This document shows positions 35,766 through 44,729 of a DNA stretch of 64,000 nt, piece by piece. A program made the translations under genes and the position numbers. Source of the DNA: Taibaiella sp. (lineage in GTDB: Bacteria > Bacteroidota > Bacteroidia > Chitinophagales > Chitinophagaceae); assembly GCA_016786705.1 (NCBI GenBank), contig JAEUVV010000012.1, positions 124,001 through 188,000 on the forward strand, given 5' to 3'. Under the pieces are notes generated by a model. It did no database searches. It worked only from the letters and a program-made list of their open reading frames with translations, and was not told where the DNA came from. The first letter of the stretch is position 1. Every line of letters begins with the position of its first letter.

Positions 35766-37169
35766 TTAATTATCCCCGTTCAGCCGCTTTAGTTTATTAT
35801 ATAATGTTTTACGGTCTATACCCAGGTATTGTGCCGCCTGCGTTTTATTATAGTTGGATAACTTTAATGCTTCTTCTATATCGTCTACCGTGATCGCCCC
35901 GGCCCGCTTCATCCTTGTTATCACTACCGGTGCATCATTGTTTTCATCATTTTCCGGCTCATTGTTCATATAATTCAATATCTCTTCCGGTAAACAATTG
36001 CTGTTAATAGCGCTCTCGTCCGGGCAAAATAAACAAGCCCTGCGGATTATATTCTTTAATTCGCGGATATTGCCCGGCCAGTTATACTGCTGCAAAGCCT
36101 CCATGGCATCAGCATCCGGCATATAGACCTTTTTTCCCAACTCAATATTAGCCTCCGCTAAAAACTGCTCTATAAATAAAGGCAGGTCTTCGGGACGCGA
36201 ACGTAAAGGCGGCACTGTGATCTCGAATTCATTCAGGCGATGGTACAAATCCTCCCTGAACTTACCAGACCTAACAGCTGCTGCAAGGTTTTCATTAGAA
36301 GCGACTACGATACGTACCTTAGTAACTACATCTTCCGTACCGCCCACCCTGCGGATCTTTCTTTCCTGTATGGCGCGCAGCAGGAAGCCTTGCACTTCAT
36401 AGTCCAGGTTACCGATCTCGTCCAGGAAAAGGGTTCCGTTATTGGCAAGTTCAAAGGCGCCGATCTTTTTAGCCACCGCACCGGTAAAACTACCTTTCTC
36501 ATGGCCAAATAATTCACTTAAGGCCAGCTCTTTGGTCAGGCAGCCGCAGTCGACCGCGATATAAGGCGCTGTAGCACTTTTTACCGTTGCCACCCGGTGC
36601 GCTACCGCTTCTTTTCCGGTACCGGTTTCTCCATATACAATAACACTGAAAGATGTAGGGCCTACCAGGTCAATCTGGCTGTACATTTTATTGGCGACTT
36701 TACTGATCCCCCTGACATAGCGCTTTTGGGATAAAACAATTTTCTCCGGTTCCTGCTTCATGATTTCAGGAGGCCTGGTTCCGGGAGCAGCATTAGTTCT
36801 GCTAACCGACTGGCGTTCGCCGATTTCTACAAGTACTTTCGTCAATTGCTCTAAAGGGAAAGGGCGGTTAAAACAAGTGTAAACGCCTTGCCGCATCAGG
36901 TCCATTGCCGCGTATAATTGTATATTATCACTAATAATAACAATAGCGGCGTCGCCAACACATTGATTAAGGTCCTCCATCAATTCAAAAGGACAGGATT
37001 TACGAAGCAGAGGAAGACAACAAATAACAACTTCAAATGCTTCTTTTTTTAGTAATAGGGAAGCATCAGCCAGCGATTCGCAATCCTTGATTTCCATCGA
37101 AACTTCAGTTAGCTTTTTGCTTAAGAAACTCACGTAATTACGATCATTTCCAATCACTAATACTTTCAT
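35766..37169 (-). CDS. Sigma-54-dependent transcriptional activator with degenerate receiver domain (copy 2)
   Basis: The 467-residue protein is the paralogue of 1599-2969. The receiver-like domain (1-120) again lacks the phospho-acceptor Asp (FEVVICCLPLLRKSC) and keeps Cys30, 50, 51, 59 and 99; the linker (about 120-145) is longer and not conserved. The AAA+ domain has Walker A GETGTGKE (180-187), GSFTGA and LFLDEIGN, and the C-terminal Fis helix reads NKTQAAQYLGIDRKTLYNKL. The AAA+ and DNA-binding parts are almost the same in both copies, so they may share targets while sensing different inputs, or be partly redundant. It should work on -24/-12 promoters such as those listed here. Confidence 0.93.
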   Translation of the reverse strand: MKVLVIGNDRNYVSFLSKKLTEVSMEIKDCESLADASLLLKKEAFEVVICCLPLLRKSCPFELMEDLNQCVGDAAIVIISDNIQLYAAMDLMRQGVYTCFNRPFPLEQLTKVLVEIGERQSVSRTNAAPGTRPPEIMKQEPEKIVLSQKRYVRGISKVANKMYSQIDLVGPTSFSVIVYGETGTGKEAVAHRVATVKSATAPYIAVDCGCLTKELALSELFGHEKGSFTGAVAKKIGAFELANNGTLFLDEIGNLDYEVQGFLLRAIQERKIRRVGGTEDVVTKVRIVVASNENLAAAVRSGKFREDLYHRLNEFEITVPPLRSRPEDLPLFIEQFLAEANIELGKKVYMPDADAMEALQQYNWPGNIRELKNIIRRACLFCPDESAINSNCLPEEILNYMNNEPENDENNDAPVVITRMKRAGAITVDDIEEALKLSNYNKTQAAQYLGIDRKTLYNKLKRLNGDN

Positions 37170-37384
37170 ATGTTAACAATTTAAGTAATAATAGTGTGAA
37201 GTAATGATAAGAAAGCAGCAAAGTACTCAAGTTTCATAACATGTACAAGAAATTATATAAAAAAGTACTAAAAAATTAGTTTTTTTTATTTTTTAGTACG
37301 ATACCGAACTATAAACATAATAATATGTTGCATTTAACCACAGTTTCCCCGGGAATCTACACCCGTAAATTAACCCATTAAAAA

Positions 37385-37419
37385 AGGGATATTCTTACCG
37401 GTTTGATAAAAATATCCCT
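37385..37419 (-). terminator. Terminator of the small lipoprotein gene
   Basis: AGGGATATT (37385-37393) pairs with AATATCCCT (37411-37419). On the minus strand the hairpin is followed by a run of T, so it ends the transcript of 37444-37674. Confidence 0.65.
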
Positions 37420-37443
37420 CTGCAAAGGCGAATATGTTAGTAA

Positions 37444-37674
37444 TTAGAACAAAGACAATTTACATTCTCTTTCGTAGCCTAAAACATTAATTTTCGAATC
37501 ACATTCGGCTTTAGCTTCTTTTCTTGTTTTATCCCGGATTAAATCTGTAGTTTCCTGTCCCTGGTTGTCTTTACATACGCAATTCCAATCTTGCTCTTTA
37601 TAGCATGAAGAGGCAAAAATAAAAGTTCCTCCGGCTAGTGCGAGGCCTGATAAGGCAGTGATGATTCTTCTCAT
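37444..37674 (-). CDS. Small cysteine-containing lipoprotein, hypothetical
   Basis: The 76-residue protein has a lipoprotein-type signal ending in FASSC (Cys24) and a mature part of about 50 residues with four further Cys (CVC, ECD, ECK) that could pair as disulphides. No family was recognised. It stands alone, with a terminator behind it. Confidence 0.65.
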   Translation of the reverse strand: MRRIITALSGLALAGGTFIFASSCYKEQDWNCVCKDNQGQETTDLIRDKTRKEAKAECDSKINVLGYERECKLSLF

Positions 37675-37721
37675 ATCTATTTTTTTTAATAAATTTAAAA
37701 TTTAATTATATATTATATAGC

Positions 37722-37961
37722 CTAACGCTGTATCAATTCATTACCTGGGCTGATTACACCGTAACCCATCGTTTCAAGTTGCTCCGTTTTAAAAAAATGG
37801 AATAAAGTCATGTCTTCACATTCTCCTTTTAATTGACTGAGCAGGGTCCTGATCCTGAGTTCTGCCGCTACAGCAGCATTATATTTCTCTTTAAAGAAGT
37901 CATTTAGCGCATTACTATTATTTCCAGTACTATAAATTTCATTGCTGTTCCTATTTGCCAT
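37722..37961 (-). CDS. Hypothetical 79-residue protein
   Basis: The 79-residue soluble protein has an Asn/Ser-rich start, a predicted helix (NDFFKEKYNAAVAAELRIRTLLSQLK) in the middle and a final segment FHFFKTEQLETMGYGVISPG. It lacks a signal peptide and a known domain. It is 47 bp upstream of the small lipoprotein gene on the same strand. Confidence 0.5.
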   Translation of the reverse strand: MANRNSNEIYSTGNNSNALNDFFKEKYNAAVAAELRIRTLLSQLKGECEDMTLFHFFKTEQLETMGYGVISPGNELIQR

Positions 37962-38333
37962 ATACTTAACCTTTTAAATTTTACTTTTAAATCATACAGG
38001 TAAAACAATATTTACAGTATAGATTGAATAAATCAAATATCATGCCAGTAAGCTGCGAACAAATTATAAAGATTTGATTATCAACTTTCTGCAAAAATCT
38101 TCCGCATTTCGTTTTATAAATTTTTTTGCAATCGGGGTGAACGTTAAAAGCACCATATTTCCTCAAACTGTGGAAAAATCATCAATTAACTACAGTAAGC
38201 TCCTTACAGATAACTGTATTTTGTCAAAAGACTATTGCCTGTATATCGCGAACACTTAATTTTGCACCTTCTTATCGTATTATATTTAAGTAGTAACGGA
38301 ACCGCACTAAAGCACTAATATTATTTTACCCAT
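37962..38333. other. Divergent intergenic region
   Basis: The 372-bp AT-rich gap lies between a minus-strand hypothetical gene and the SulP transporter. Its right end holds the promoter listed at 38235-38264; otherwise only weak short frames are present. Confidence 0.55.
38235..38264 (+). promoter_or_regulatory. Bacteroidota-type housekeeping promoter for the SulP gene
   Basis: TTG (38235-38237) and TAATTTTG (38257-38264) are separated by 19 bp, matching the Bacteroidota primary-sigma pattern TTTG-N19/20-TAnnTTTG. The transporter ATG follows 69 bp later. Confidence 0.5.
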
Positions 38334-39866
38334 ATGCAAAAGCTATCCCGCTTTTTTAGTCCCAAAGGAAGTATTAATTACAAAAACGAATTACTGGCGG
38401 GACTTACTGTAGCCATGACGATGATACCTGAATCATTATCCTTTGCTATACTGGCCGGCCTCAGTCCGCTGACCGGTCTTTACGCGGCCTTCCTTATGGG
38501 ACTGGTTACGGCTGTATTAGGCGGCAGGCCCGGTATGGTATCAGGCGGGGCTGGTGCAACAGTAGTAGTACTCATATCCCTGGCGGCACAACATGGTGTA
38601 GCCTACCTGTTTGCTGCTGTAGCCCTCGCAGGTATCATGCAATTACTGGTAGGATTATTTAAACTGGGTAAATTTGTACGCCTGATCCCCCAGCCGGTAA
38701 TGTATGGCTTCCTGAACGGGCTGGCGGTGATTATCTTTATGGCGCAGCTAACCCAGTTTAAGGTAGCGGACAATGGTACCGAAACCTGGATGCAAGGACC
38801 TGCCCTTTACCTGATGGCTGGCCTCACCTTGCTTGCAATAGGCATTGTATTTATCTTACCGCGTTTCACTAAAGCGGTACCAGCATCCCTCGTAGCCATA
38901 TTGGTTGTATTTGGCATTGTGCACTTCTTTAATATAGACACGAAAAAGGTTATTGATATAGCAACCGTAAGTGGTTCCCTACCCTCCTTCCATATCCCGG
39001 GAATCCCTTATAACCTGGAGAGCCTTAAGATCATCTTCCCCTATGCCTTGGTTATGGCAGGGGTCGGCCTTATAGAAAGCCTGCTGACCCTGAACATTGT
39101 GGATGAGATGACCAATACCAAAGGACAATCCAACCGTGAAGCCGCGGCCCAGGGTATTGCCAATATCACTAATGGCTTCTTTGGTGGTATGGGTGGCTGT
39201 GCTATGATCGCCCAAACCATGGTGAATATAGGTGCCGGCGCCAGGACCCGGCTCTCTTCAATTATAGGAGCCTTCACGATCCTGCTCGTTATCCTCGTCG
39301 GCGCCCCGGTTATCGAACAGATCCCGGTGGCCGCACTGGTCGGGGTAATGATGATGGTGGCCATAGGCACTTTTGAATGGGCCAGCTTTAAGATTATCCG
39401 GAAAATGCCCCGTCACGATATTTTCATAGGGATGCTGGTAGCGGCCATCACCATCCTTTTACACAATCTAGCATTAGCCGTATTGATCGGCGTAGTGCTT
39501 TCCGCCCTGGTTTTTGCCTGGGAAAGCGCCAGGCGCATCCGTGCCCGTAAGTTCATCGATGAAGCGGGCACAAAACACTATGAGCTCTATGGTCCGCTCT
39601 TTTTTGGATCAGTAACTGCTTTTATGGAAAAATTTGAGGTTGCAACAGATCCAGAAAATGTAATCATTGATTTTAAAGAAAGCAAAGTAGTCGATATGTC
39701 GGCCATTGAAGCCTTACATAAAATTACAGACAGGTACCATAAAGCCGGAAAAACATTACATTTACAGCACCTGAGCGCTGACTGCAGGCAACTGTTGCAA
39801 AACGCGGCCGGTATAATAGAAGTAAATATCCAGGAAGACCCGGATTATAATGTTATGACTAACTAG
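38334..39866 (+). CDS. SulP-family anion transporter with STAS domain
   Basis: The 510-residue protein has ten or more membrane helices and SulP landmarks: an N-terminal helix (GLTVAMTMIPESLSFAILAG), a GLSPLTGLYAAF segment, GFFGGMGGCAMIAQT, and a cytoplasmic C-terminal STAS domain (about 405-510, with VIIDFKESKVVDMSAIEAL). It takes up sulfate, bicarbonate or a similar anion; the substrate cannot be told. A methyltransferase gene follows after 33 bp, probably in the same transcript. Confidence 0.93.
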   Translation: MQKLSRFFSPKGSINYKNELLAGLTVAMTMIPESLSFAILAGLSPLTGLYAAFLMGLVTAVLGGRPGMVSGGAGATVVVLISLAAQHGVAYLFAAVALAGIMQLLVGLFKLGKFVRLIPQPVMYGFLNGLAVIIFMAQLTQFKVADNGTETWMQGPALYLMAGLTLLAIGIVFILPRFTKAVPASLVAILVVFGIVHFFNIDTKKVIDIATVSGSLPSFHIPGIPYNLESLKIIFPYALVMAGVGLIESLLTLNIVDEMTNTKGQSNREAAAQGIANITNGFFGGMGGCAMIAQTMVNIGAGARTRLSSIIGAFTILLVILVGAPVIEQIPVAALVGVMMMVAIGTFEWASFKIIRKMPRHDIFIGMLVAAITILLHNLALAVLIGVVLSALVFAWESARRIRARKFIDEAGTKHYELYGPLFFGSVTAFMEKFEVATDPENVIIDFKESKVVDMSAIEALHKITDRYHKAGKTLHLQHLSADCRQLLQNAAGIIEVNIQEDPDYNVMTN

Positions 39867-39899
39867 TAACAAAAAGGAACATTCATAAAACTGTTATCA

Positions 39900-40535
39900 A
39901 TGGAACAACCATTTAATCGTAAAGAACATTGGGAAAACATCTATACTACAAAAGCCCTGGAAACCGTCAGCTGGTACCAGCCGGATCCGAACACCTCACT
40001 GGATTTTATCCGGGAAGCGGGTCTGTCAAAAACAGCCGCGATCATTGACATAGGCGGCGGCGATAGCTTTTTAACGGACCACCTGCTGGAAGCCGGCTAT
40101 GAAAACATCACCGTACTTGATATTTCAAAGGCAGCAATTGACAGGGCCAAAGCCAGGCTAAAGGAAAAAGCAACCAAAGTAAAATGGATTGTTGCCGATG
40201 TGACGGATTTTCAACCGGAACAGCAATATGATTTCTGGCACGACCGGGCGGCTTTTCACTTCCTCACAGAGCCGGAGGACATCAAACGCTATAAGCAGGC
40301 CCTTACCAGTGCCATTACCCCCCAAGGAACCCTCGTCATAGGTACCTTCTCTGAATCAGGCCCCAAAAAATGCAGCGGCATCGAGATCAAACAGTACTCA
40401 GCAATAGCATTGGCAAATACCTTTGCCCCAACATTTGAAAAACAACATTGTATCCCGGTTGAGCACATCACCCCATCCGGTGCCGTACAGCATTTTGTCT
40501 TTTGCAGTTTTCATAAAATACAAGACCCGGGATAA
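39900..40535 (+). CDS. Class I SAM-dependent methyltransferase
   Basis: The 211-residue protein has the SAM-binding motif IIDIGGGDSFLTDHLLEAGY, an acidic loop VLDISKAAIDRAKARL, and motif IV-like YDFWHDRAAFHFL. The start (HWENIYTTKALETVSWYQPD) is characteristic of a family of small thiol or metalloid methyltransferase-like proteins. The substrate is unknown. It is probably cotranscribed with the SulP transporter. Confidence 0.88.
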   Translation: MEQPFNRKEHWENIYTTKALETVSWYQPDPNTSLDFIREAGLSKTAAIIDIGGGDSFLTDHLLEAGYENITVLDISKAAIDRAKARLKEKATKVKWIVADVTDFQPEQQYDFWHDRAAFHFLTEPEDIKRYKQALTSAITPQGTLVIGTFSESGPKKCSGIEIKQYSAIALANTFAPTFEKQHCIPVEHITPSGAVQHFVFCSFHKIQDPG

Positions 40536-40599
40536 AGCAAGTATGGTCTTTTAGTTCCGCTAAACGTTCACCAAGCTACACATCACTTTGCATTATTTT

Positions 40600-40765
40600 C
40601 ATTTTCCCCTAATCACTTATCTCTCATAACACTCACTATTAATTATTCACTAATCATTAATCACCTATCATCTATACTTTCCACTATTCTCTTTTCACTA
40701 TCAACTAATCATTCATCACCCATCAATTATCATCCATAACTATTCACTATTAACTAATCACCTAT
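40600..40765. repeat. Degenerate simple repeat tract (AT-rich, ATTCACTA/AATCATC units)
   Basis: About 165 bp in front of the TetR gene consist of loosely repeated 6-10-bp words (CACTATTAA, AATCATTAATCACC, TATCATC, TTCACTA). No unit is exactly repeated at constant period, so it is neither a CRISPR nor a clean tandem repeat. It is noncoding in all frames. Confidence 0.6.
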
Positions 40766-40780
40766 GCTGTAAAAAATAAA

Positions 40781-40812
40781 TTTGCCTACCTACCGGAAGG
40801 TTTGTACATTTG
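40781..40812 (+). promoter_or_regulatory. Bacteroidota-type promoter for tetR-fabF
   Basis: TTTG (40781-40784) and TACATTTG (40805-40812) with a 20-bp spacer match the Bacteroidota -33/-7 consensus exactly. The tetR ATG is only 12 bp downstream, so the leader is very short. Confidence 0.65.
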
Positions 40813-40824
40813 AGTAAAAAAGGA

Positions 40825-41370
40825 ATGACCACAAGGGAAACCATTATACAAACTGCAGATGAACTGATCCGGGACAAGGGTTACAATGCCATCAGCTATG
40901 TAGACATCGCTAATGTTGTAGGTATCAGGAAACCATCTGTACATCATCACTTCCCGCACAAAGCAGACCTGGGCGTAGCGGTCATAGAATTTCATATTGC
41001 CCAACTGGAAAAGGTCCGGGAAAGTTATAAAAACAGGCCACCAGCCGAACAACTGGACCGTTTCTTTGCCATATACCAGGAAATAAAAAAACAAAACCGG
41101 ATCTGTATTGTCGGCTCCCTCTCCACCGATTTCAATACGCTGGAAGCCGCAGTCCAGGAAAAACTGGAGGAATTTTCGGAACACATGATCAAATGGGTCA
41201 GCCAGTTTCTTAAAGAAGGAAAAGCGGAAGGCACTTTCCACTTTAAACAATCAGCCCGCACTAAAGCGATCATGCTGATATCCGGTATGCTGGCCATAGT
41301 ACAACTCTGCCGCCTGACCAATGACAATGATTTTGCTTTAATGATGAAAGCCTTAAGGCAGGAATTATAA
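40825..41370 (+). CDS. TetR/AcrR-family regulator
   Basis: The 181-residue regulator has the TetR helix-turn-helix (YVDIANVVGIRKPSVHHHFP, about 27-46) and a helical ligand domain. The ATG at 40825 is preferred over an in-frame TTG 15 bp upstream, which would lie inside the -7 box. It is followed after 17 bp by a fabF-type gene and so may regulate fatty-acid or related metabolism. Confidence 0.88.
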   Translation: MTTRETIIQTADELIRDKGYNAISYVDIANVVGIRKPSVHHHFPHKADLGVAVIEFHIAQLEKVRESYKNRPPAEQLDRFFAIYQEIKKQNRICIVGSLSTDFNTLEAAVQEKLEEFSEHMIKWVSQFLKEGKAEGTFHFKQSARTKAIMLISGMLAIVQLCRLTNDNDFALMMKALRQEL

Positions 41371-41387
41371 AATAATCAATAAAAAAC

Positions 41388-42632
41388 ATGAAAAGAGTAG
41401 TAATAACAGGATTAGGAGCGATCACTCCTTTAGGGAATTCGGTAAATGAATTTTGGAACGCACTACTTGAAGGCCGTAGTGGTGCCAAACCGATCACAAA
41501 GTTTGATCCCGCCAAATTCAAAACAAAGTTTGCCTGTGAGGTCACAGGCTTTGATCCTTTACAATATTTTGAAAAAGCGGAAGTAAGGAAATATGACCTC
41601 TTTTCCCAGTATGCCCTGGCCAGCGTAGCTGAGGCCGTACAACATGCGGGTATAGATTTCAGCGTCCTGAACCGGGATCGTATCGGGGTGATCTGGGCTT
41701 CGGGCGATGGCGGCGTATCTACCTTTGAGGAGCAGGTATCCGAATTCTCGTATGGAGATGGCACGCCAAGATTCAACCCTTTCTTTATCTCTAAACGCAT
41801 CATCAATATTGCTTCCGGTCTCATCTCAATAAAGTACGGCCTGCGGGGTGTAAACTACACGACAGCCTCGGCATGTTCCGCCAGCAATACCGCCATCATT
41901 GATGCCTTCAATTATATACGCTGGGGCAAAGCCGATATGATGATCACCGGCGGTTCAGAAGCTTCAATTACCGAGAGTTCCATCGGTGGCTTTAATGCCT
42001 CGAAAGCTTTATCCACCAATAATGAAGATTATATCCACGCATCCAAACCTTTTGATATACACCGGGATGGTTTTGTGCTGGGCGAAGGCGCCGGGGCGGT
42101 CATCTTAGAAAGCTACGAGTCGGCTATAAAACGAAACGCGCCTATATTGGCGGAAATAGTGGGCGGCGGACTGGCGGCCGATGCCTATCATATCACGGGT
42201 ACCCATCCGGAAGGAGCCGGCGCGCTGCTGGGTATGCAGCTGGCCCTTGAAGATGCCGGCCTGCAGGCGGTAGATATTGATTATGTAAACGCGCATGCCA
42301 CCTCTACCCCTATGGGTGATCGCAGCGAATTAAAAGCTATAGACCAGTTGTTTGGCAAGGATCATAACGTGACCATTGGCGCCACCAAATCCATGACCGG
42401 TCACCTGTTGGGGGCGGCCGGGGCTATAGAAGCGATTATATGTATTAAATCAGTACTGGAAAATAAGATCCCGCCTACGATCAATACCACTGAAGTAGAG
42501 CCTGAGTTTGCCGGTAGGTTCGACTTTAACCTGGGGACTGCAAAAACAAAACCGGTACACTATGCCATGAGCAATACTTTTGGTTTCGGCGGTCATATCG
42601 CCTGCTCGATCTTTAAGAAAATGAATGGTTAA
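41388..42632 (+). CDS. fabF: Beta-ketoacyl-ACP synthase II (FabF-type)
   Basis: The 414-residue condensing enzyme has the catalytic triad of its family: Cys163 in TTASACSASNTA, His in NAHATSTPMGD and His in GHLLGAAGAIEA. It elongates acyl-ACP chains with malonyl-ACP. Because it lies in an operon with a TetR regulator and not with other fab genes, it is probably an additional, regulated copy rather than the main FabF. Confidence 0.9.
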   Translation: MKRVVITGLGAITPLGNSVNEFWNALLEGRSGAKPITKFDPAKFKTKFACEVTGFDPLQYFEKAEVRKYDLFSQYALASVAEAVQHAGIDFSVLNRDRIGVIWASGDGGVSTFEEQVSEFSYGDGTPRFNPFFISKRIINIASGLISIKYGLRGVNYTTASACSASNTAIIDAFNYIRWGKADMMITGGSEASITESSIGGFNASKALSTNNEDYIHASKPFDIHRDGFVLGEGAGAVILESYESAIKRNAPILAEIVGGGLAADAYHITGTHPEGAGALLGMQLALEDAGLQAVDIDYVNAHATSTPMGDRSELKAIDQLFGKDHNVTIGATKSMTGHLLGAAGAIEAIICIKSVLENKIPPTINTTEVEPEFAGRFDFNLGTAKTKPVHYAMSNTFGFGGHIACSIFKKMNG

Positions 42633-42679
42633 AAAAGATTGCAAAACTTAGTTGCGCATAATAAAATAATAAACAAAAA

Positions 42680-43201
42680 ATGGAGGCTCCGCCACAACAA
42701 TATGTCTATAAAGATATGCCCTCGCCATTGGGTGAGCTCTTGCTTATTGCCAGCCGGTCCGGGCTTGCTGCAGTGCTTTGGGACGGGGCCGAATACCAGC
42801 GTACTAAAATGCCGGGTGCACAAAAAGACGATCAGCACCCCCTATTATTAAAAGCAGAGCAACAGCTAAAAGAATATTTTGCAAAAACGAGGACTGTTTT
42901 CGATCTTCCTTTAGATCTTAAAGGCACTGAATTCCAGCTCAGGGTATGGACCGCTTTACTGGAGATCCCTTTCGGTGTTACCAAAACTTATGGAGCACTT
43001 GCACGTGTCTTAGGAGACAGCAAGGCCATAAGAGCGGTAGGCGGCGCTTTGAACAAAAACCCGGTGGCGATTATCGTTCCCTGCCACCGGGTAATAGGAG
43101 CCTCGGGCCAGCTGGTAGGCTTTGCAGGTGGCCTGCACAATAAATCCATGCTGCTCCAACTGGAAAAAAGCAGCCGCGCCCCTACTCTTTTTGATGATTA
43201 A
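42680..43201 (+). CDS. ogt: Methylated-DNA-[protein]-cysteine S-methyltransferase
   Basis: The 173-residue protein is of the Ogt type: a ribonuclease-like N-terminal part, and a C-terminal DNA-binding domain with the acceptor motif IIVPCHRVIG (Cys135), preceded by GGALNKNP and followed by VGFAGGLHNK. It removes the methyl group from O6-methylguanine in a suicide reaction. The AlkA-like glycosylase gene starts 11 bp behind it, making an alkylation-repair pair. Confidence 0.93.
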   Translation: MEAPPQQYVYKDMPSPLGELLLIASRSGLAAVLWDGAEYQRTKMPGAQKDDQHPLLLKAEQQLKEYFAKTRTVFDLPLDLKGTEFQLRVWTALLEIPFGVTKTYGALARVLGDSKAIRAVGGALNKNPVAIIVPCHRVIGASGQLVGFAGGLHNKSMLLQLEKSSRAPTLFDD

Positions 43202-43212
43202 TACGGGGCAAT

Positions 43213-43863
43213 ATGAACCAGGAAACGACACGATTCACAACTTTTAATAGCGAAAATTTTCGCAGCATATGCGACGAACTGGCGGTAAACGATAGTGACC
43301 TGGGGCATATCCTGCAGACTTATGGCTACCCTCCCATGTGGGCAAGAAGCAATAGCTTTGAAACCCTGGTACACATCATCCTGGAGCAACAGGTATCCCT
43401 GGCTTCCGCCCTGGCCACCTTAAATAAGTTGAAGCAATGCACAGGCAACATTACACCTGACAAAATGCTCTCGCTTGATGATGAAGCAATGCGTGCCTGT
43501 TATGTAAGCAGGCAAAAGGCCGGTTATATAAGAGGACTGGCGATGGCGATTAACAACAGAACGATTGACCTTACGGCACTCGCGGAGCTGCCCGATGATA
43601 GCGTAAGAGCCAAACTGATCCGGCTAAAAGGCATCGGGCACTGGACTATAGATGTCTACCTTATGTTTGCCCTGCAACGCGCCGACCTCTTTCCCATAGG
43701 AGACCTGGCCGCTGTTAATGCGCTCAGGCGATTGAAGCAGCTGGATAAAGGCGGCGACAAAGAAGTGCTTACTATGATCAGCGATACATGGCGACCTTTC
43801 AGGTCGGTAGCCAGCATGATGCTCTGGCATTATTATTTATCCCGTGCAAAAAATAAATCTTAA
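43213..43863 (+). CDS. AlkA-like DNA-3-methyladenine glycosylase
   Basis: The 216-residue HhH-GPD glycosylase has the hairpin LIRLKGIGHWTIDVYLMFAL and the downstream catalytic Asp in FPIGDLAAVNALRRL. Short, single-domain length places it in the AlkA-like (glycosylase 2) group. It removes alkylated bases. The gene is 11 bp downstream of ogt in the same direction. Confidence 0.92.
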   Translation: MNQETTRFTTFNSENFRSICDELAVNDSDLGHILQTYGYPPMWARSNSFETLVHIILEQQVSLASALATLNKLKQCTGNITPDKMLSLDDEAMRACYVSRQKAGYIRGLAMAINNRTIDLTALAELPDDSVRAKLIRLKGIGHWTIDVYLMFALQRADLFPIGDLAAVNALRRLKQLDKGGDKEVLTMISDTWRPFRSVASMMLWHYYLSRAKNKS

Positions 43864-44108
43864 ATCAGGTTATTTAACGGGGCCTTCTTTTCAAATTTTC
43901 CATAATTACAACCCTGCAATATTCTTTACATTCTTAAGCACTGCAGGCTGAACTAATAAATATTCAATTCCCAAAATACTCATATACCTTTTAGAAATTT
44001 TTCTCATTACATTCCGGCAAAAGGTATTGTATGCCGGTTGTTCTTCTTATTCCCCAACAATTTTTGAGCGGCATTTATTTATATTTGTTATTCATAAAAC
44101 GCACAAAA

Positions 44109-44615
44109 ATGATCAAACAAGCATTACTCGGAGAATTCCTGCACGAAGCAGAAAATACCCGGAAATTATTAAGGGCAGTACCGGATTCGGCGCTTGATTA
44201 TCGCCCGCAACCGTTCCTGTGGTCTGTTGCCGAGCTGGCCACGCACATCGCCACGATCTATGCCTGGTATGAAGGGGTATTTAGCGTAGCTACTTTCAAT
44301 TTTGACAACTTCCATTATGAACACCCCGACCATAGTAAAATAGCCAATATACAGGCTAAATTCGAAGAGAACTTTGAAAAGGCGAAACGCGCTATAGAAG
44401 CGTCGGATGAAAGTCAGTATATGAATGACTGGACCATGATGCATGGTGAAAAAGTACTGATCGGCCCGATGCCTAAAATGCAGGCCATCCGAGGCTTTCT
44501 TTACAATCACCTTTATCATCACCGGGGTGAACTGGTAGCGCATTTACGCGCCTCCGGCAATAAGGTTCCGGGACTGTATGGCCCTACTTATGAACAATCA
44601 AAAGGCCAGCTCTAA
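44109..44615 (+). CDS. DinB-family protein
   Basis: The 168-residue protein has the DinB four-helix fold with the three spaced His ligands: VAELATHIATIYAWY in the second helix and LYHHRGELVAHLRASG near the end (H-x3-H). The family binds a divalent metal; the reaction is unknown. The ATG at 44109 is taken because family homology begins there. It is not obviously tied to the repair pair upstream, 246 bp away. Confidence 0.88.
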   Translation: MIKQALLGEFLHEAENTRKLLRAVPDSALDYRPQPFLWSVAELATHIATIYAWYEGVFSVATFNFDNFHYEHPDHSKIANIQAKFEENFEKAKRAIEASDESQYMNDWTMMHGEKVLIGPMPKMQAIRGFLYNHLYHHRGELVAHLRASGNKVPGLYGPTYEQSKGQL

Positions 44616-44640
44616 ATAGCAAAAGAAATTAAACATTAAA

Positions 44641-44694
44641 AAGGCTAAATTCTTGTCCTATCGAATTATCGAAAGGTCTCAAGCATTTAGCCTT
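44641..44694. terminator. Long-loop inverted repeat between convergent genes
   Basis: AAGGCTAAAT (44641-44650) pairs perfectly with ATTTAGCCTT (44685-44694) across a 34-nt loop that itself contains ATCGAATTATCGA. It probably ends the DinB and multicopper oxidase transcripts. Confidence 0.55.
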
Positions 44695-44729
44695 ATAGTG
44701 ATTATCCTGTGTTTAGACCGTTAATGGCC

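Noticed and set aside
40600..40765. CRISPR-like array
   Set aside because: No unit is exactly repeated, no constant spacer length, and no cas gene in the window.
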